DNA from: Pseudomonadota bacterium
GTDB taxonomy: Bacteria; Pseudomonadota; Alphaproteobacteria; Rhizobiales; Devosiaceae
Direction of reading: 5' to 3'
Length of the DNA: 6,163 nt
Assembly (NCBI GenBank): GCA_023437755.1
Contig: JAEZFJ010000466.1
Location: 1-6,163 of the forward strand
Each line of letters opens with the position of its first letter. The first letter of the stretch is position 1. Below, one piece after another: positions 5,530-6,163 of the stretch. A program made the translations under genes and the position numbers. A model generated the notes under the pieces. That model did no database searches. It was not told the DNA's origin and was given only the letters and a program-made list of their open reading frames with translations.

Positions 5530-6163
5530 ACCTCTCGTCGCTGCGCCTGCGGCTGATGGGGCTGGCGCTGTTCTGGGTGGTGCTGTCGCTGGTGGCGGCG
5601 GCGGTGGTGCTGCAATATCTGTTTGCCATCAATATCGAGCGCACCATGCGCTCGGACATGGAGGCGACGCTGGGGCGCCTCGCGGCAGTGATCCTGCCGG
5701 AGGTGGAAACCCCGGCGATCTCCGCTCCGCTACCCGACGCCCTGTATTCGGTGCCGCTGAGCGGCAAATACTGGCAGATCGAGGACGCCGAAACCGGCGC
5801 AATCACCCGTTCCCGCTCCCTCTGGGATCTCGAGCTGGCCGTCCCTGATGGTGCCGGTGAAGCGGTGATGAGCCACGTGCGGGGGCCGAATGGAGGGCAC
5901 CTGCTGTTGCTGACGCAGGTGCTGGAACTGGAAGGAGCGCAAGGGCCTCGCTTCTTCCGCGTGACCGTTGGCGAGGATCATGCCCCCCTCGACGCGGCGA
6001 TCAGCAGCTTCAACAGCGACGCGGCGGCGGTGCTGACCCTGCTCGGCTCGCTGCTGATCCTGGCGGCGTGGCTGCAGATCGTGCTGGGACTGTCGCCACT
6101 GACTGCGCTTCGCCGCGGTATCGAGGCGGTGCGGCAGGGCTCTGCCGACAGGCTGAGGGGGAA
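5526..6163 (+). CDS. Sensor histidine kinase, N-terminal part (cut by window edge)
   Basis: The ATG at 5526 overlaps the response-regulator stop (ATGA), with GAGGAGG just upstream. The 212 residues visible show a membrane-bound sensor. Transmembrane segment 1 is at about 9-33, a periplasmic domain of about 130 residues runs from 34 to 165, and transmembrane segment 2 is at about 166-188. The start of a HAMP linker follows (LSPLTALRRGIEAVRQG, 189-205). The periplasmic part contains YWQIEDAETGAITRSRSLWDLE (82-103), a pattern I associate with alphaproteobacterial PhoQ/FeuQ-like sensors; the ligand is unknown. The dimerisation/phosphotransfer helix with its histidine and the ATPase domain lie beyond the right edge, so the kinase call rests on topology, the HAMP onset and operon position. 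It is presumed to phosphorylate the adjacent regulator and may be modulated by the exported PepSY-like protein. Confidence 0.88.
   Translation, partial: MNLSSLRLRLMGLALFWVVLSLVAAAVVLQYLFAINIERTMRSDMEATLGRLAAVILPEVETPAISAPLPDALYSVPLSGKYWQIEDAETGAITRSRSLWDLELAVPDGAGEAVMSHVRGPNGGHLLLLTQVLELEGAQGPRFFRVTVGEDHAPLDAAISSFNSDAAAVLTLLGSLLILAAWLQIVLGLSPLTALRRGIEAVRQGSADRLRG

Overview
The window is high-GC DNA, dense in genes and with strong G/C preference at third codon positions. It looks like the chromosome of an alphaproteobacterium, most likely Hyphomicrobiales (a Devosia-like organism). That placement is inferred from codon style and from how the RpiA, MoaA, L,D-transpeptidase and two-component proteins read; no search was run. 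There is no sign of phage, an insertion sequence, CRISPR or an RNA gene.

Layout. (1) 1-703, minus strand: rpiA, ribose-5-phosphate isomerase A, running off the left edge with only its last few residues missing. (2) 704-958: divergent intergenic region holding a candidate rpiA promoter and a perfect GTTCAC-N6-GTGAAC inverted repeat. (3) 959-1555: exported YkuD-type L,D-transpeptidase, closed by a textbook intrinsic terminator (1578-1602). (4) 1647-3750: a likely operon of moaA (first step of molybdenum cofactor synthesis), a dienelactone-hydrolase-family alpha/beta hydrolase, and a conserved-looking small protein of unknown function that overlaps the hydrolase. (5) 3776-4069: the stranded C-terminal end of a major facilitator superfamily (MFS) transporter with no N-terminal part, followed by a strong hairpin terminator (4079-4122). 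(6) 4262-6163: a three-gene signalling operon with overlapping starts and stops. It encodes an exported Gly/Pro/Asn-rich protein with a PepSY-like C-terminal domain, an OmpR/PhoB-family response regulator, and a sensor histidine kinase cut by the right edge.

How the genes fit together. Regions 1-4 are housekeeping or general metabolism: pentose phosphate pathway, peptidoglycan cross-linking or remodelling, Moco synthesis, and a hydrolase of unknown substrate. The most interesting part is region 6. The exported PepSY-like protein shares a one-base overlap (TAATG) with the response regulator, which shares an ATGA overlap with the kinase, so the three should be made together. An obvious hypothesis is that the periplasmic protein modulates the kinase's sensor domain. 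Just upstream of the operon lie two near-identical 8-mers spaced 11 bp apart, placed about 10 bp before a -10-like TAGAGT. This is the geometry used by PhoB/OmpR-type activators, and it suggests autoregulation or control by another regulator of that family.
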